Source: Heyndrickxia coagulans 36D1 (GTDB lineage Bacteria > Bacillota > Bacilli > Bacillales > Bacillaceae_C). From it: a stretch of 64,000 bases of DNA. The translations under genes and the position numbers were made by a program. Of the stretch, positions 62,941 to 64,000 are shown in pieces. The stretch is from contig NC_016023.1 in assembly GCF_000169195.2 (NCBI RefSeq), positions 3,224,001 to 3,288,000 of the forward strand. Reading direction: 5' to 3'. Numbering within the stretch: the first letter of the stretch is position 1; the number at the start of each line of letters is the position of its first letter. Under the pieces are notes generated by a model. The model was not told the DNA's origin. It saw only the letters and a program-made list of their open reading frames with translations, and searched no databases.

Positions 62941-62961
62941 TGATATTCATACCGAATATCA
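62941..62961. promoter_or_regulatory. Inverted repeat upstream of ypzG
   Basis: TGATATTC (62941-62948) and GAATATCA (62954-62961) are perfect 8-bp arms around ATACC; operator candidate, regulator unknown. Confidence 0.4.
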
Positions 62962-62989
62962 ATTCTAGCTTGTGCAGAAAGGGCAAAAT

Positions 62990-63224
62990 TACACATCCTG
63001 TGTGTTTTGGGCAAAATCCGGCTGAAAGGCAGAGCAAAAAAATCAAAAGACACAATGTGCTAAAAACTCATACATTGTCACATTTTCCCCATCCATATCA
63101 AGGTTAAGATGTACGTATGGCACATTGTACTAATAACAGAAAATGATCAAAGCCGCAATTATGCCAAATTGGAAACCATGCCGCGCCTAAATAATCAAAT
63201 TACACTGTGTGCTGATAACACAAT
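62990..63224. repeat. Cluster of CACAATGTG-like palindromes in a gene-free stretch
   Basis: ACACATCCTGTGT (62991), CACAATGTG (63051-63059), ACATTGTCACA (63072-63082), GCACATTGTAC (63120-63130), ACACTGTGTGC (63202-63212) and AACACAAT (63217-63224) recur in 235 bp. No open frame with a ribosome site is present from 62909 to 63578. Confidence 0.5.
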
Positions 63225-63478
63225 AAAAACAAAAACCAAAACAAGCATTTAAGGGAAAGGAACGGAAAAAACTCCGGGATGCCGGAATTCAAGCGGGCAG
63301 AAACGGGCAAAAAAATCGGGCTTGATTAGGCTTTCTATATAATCATCCAACAAATGCAGACATAATATATAAAAAACAACCGTCCAGGAAAAGAAATGGC
63401 TGGCAATGGCAGCAACGCCGTTTGTCAAATCACGGCTTTTCCCGGCTTGAATGCATTTGAAAAAAGCAAAGATCTTAT

Positions 63479-63492
63479 TGAAAGCGCTTTAA
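63479..63492 (+). promoter_or_regulatory. cre site upstream of the GH15-type gene
   Basis: TGAAAGCGCTTTAA matches the CcpA catabolite-responsive element at the core (GAAAGCGCTTT) with one end mismatch. It lies 90 bp before the glycosidase start; glucose repression is likely. Confidence 0.7.
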
Positions 63493-63581
63493 AACAGGGG
63501 AGTTATGTTGGAATGGTTATAAAAGGATCAGCCTCTTGCCAACACTAATGGTATGGATCAACTTTTTGGAGGTGAAGATTG

Positions 63582-64000
63582 ATGAACATCGAAAAAGCTG
63601 TTGAGGTCATTGACCGGATGCGCCTGCCAAACGGTGCCTATACCGCCAGTTTGTCTTCCGACTACCATTATGTTTGGATCAGAGATGTCGTATATACCGT
63701 TCTGCCTTTTTTAGCCACGCCGTCCCCGTATTATGAAAAAGCATACCAGGCATTGCTTGATCTGTTTATCCGCTATGAGTGGAAAATTGACATTCATACA
63801 AAGAAAAGGCCACGGTATTTATATGAATATATCCACGCCCGCTATTCCACTGACCTCGAGGAACTCCCGCAAGAATGGGGCCATGCCCAAAACGATGCTA
63901 TCGGGGCTTTCCTTTGGGGCGTAGGGGAAGGCGTCCACCACGGCCAAAAAATCATCCGCAGCCAGAAAGATTTGGAGATTATCCAAAAACTGGTTGACTA
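63582..64000 (+). CDS. GH15-type glycoside hydrolase, N-terminal part (3' end outside window)
   Basis: 139 residues before the window ends. GGAGGTG is 7 bases before the ATG. VWIRDVVYTVLPFL and EWGHAQNDAIGAFLWGVG match the (alpha/alpha)6-barrel start of GH15 glucoamylase/phosphorylase-kinase-like proteins; the catalytic acids would lie beyond the window. No signal peptide is seen, so it would act on intracellular oligosaccharides. The cre site upstream fits a carbohydrate-use gene. Confidence 0.7.
   Translation, partial: MNIEKAVEVIDRMRLPNGAYTASLSSDYHYVWIRDVVYTVLPFLATPSPYYEKAYQALLDLFIRYEWKIDIHTKKRPRYLYEYIHARYSTDLEELPQEWGHAQNDAIGAFLWGVGEGVHHGQKIIRSQKDLEIIQKLVD

Overview
The window looks like a stretch of core chromosome from a moderately GC-rich, spore-forming Bacillaceae, most plausibly the Heyndrickxia/Weizmannia (Bacillus) coagulans group. 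That is an inference from Bacillus-type gene order (lexA-yneA-yneB-ynzC-tkt-sirA-yneF-ccdA-yneI-yneJ-yneK), Bacillus-specific families (SirA, TnrA, YneK, YuzB, YpzG) and a high share of TTG start codons behind strong Shine-Dalgarno sites. I see no rRNA, tRNA, CRISPR array, insertion sequence or prophage. The ends cut a dynamin-like GTPase (left) and a GH15-type glycosidase (right).

Layout. 0-3.2 kb: end of dynA, then the nitrogen operon glnR-glnA with two GlnR/TnrA boxes. 3.3-11.9 kb: SOS pair lexA / yneA-yneB-ynzC around LexA boxes, transketolase, the sporulation replication inhibitor sirA, cytochrome c maturation (ccdA, yneI, ccdC), yneK and a plsC-like acyltransferase. 12-17.9 kb: a PBP4-type carboxypeptidase with an LD-carboxypeptidase, a Gly/His/Tyr-rich protein, a cold-shock gene behind an A-tract repeat, a tiny HEIGH metalloprotease-like protein, Mn catalase and two genes I do not recognise. 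18-30.5 kb: complete arginine pathway argCJBD-carAB-argF and argG, argH, with ARG boxes and an unusual structured argG-argH intergenic leader. 30.7-39 kb: aminotransferase, Fur-controlled feoAB plus a small FeoB-associated Cys-rich protein, peptide deformylase, tnrA, a C39-like protein, rpiA, nrnB. 39-48 kb: yjlC-ndh, proBA behind a T-box, an ArsP-type permease, a phosphoesterase, selD-mnmH. 48-58 kb: a Met/Gly-rich protein, a GlcD-type flavoprotein diverging from a fabG/MaoC/MaoC cluster, gnd, yuzB, murB, an ABC exporter, VanZ. 58-64 kb: Dps, mntH with an MntR box, a Nudix CoA pyrophosphatase, GNAT, a DsbA-like protein without CXXC, ypzG, a 670-bp gene-free stretch with repeated palindromes and a cre site, and the start of a GH15-type gene.

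Themes. Nitrogen and amino acids: GlnR, TnrA and GlnA sit with the arginine and proline pathways, each with its own control signal (GlnR/TnrA boxes, ARG boxes, T-box). Carbon: tkt, rpiA and gnd cover the pentose phosphate route. Metals and redox: FeoAB (Fur), MntH (MntR), Mn catalase, Dps and Ndh, with several TTGTGAA/TTCACAA-type palindromes suggesting Rex or FNR control. The strongest candidate for something undescribed is the argG-argH intergenic RNA (28946-29099): three successive hairpins, the last an intrinsic terminator, with a 10-nt segment that can pair either in the first hairpin or with the terminator loop.
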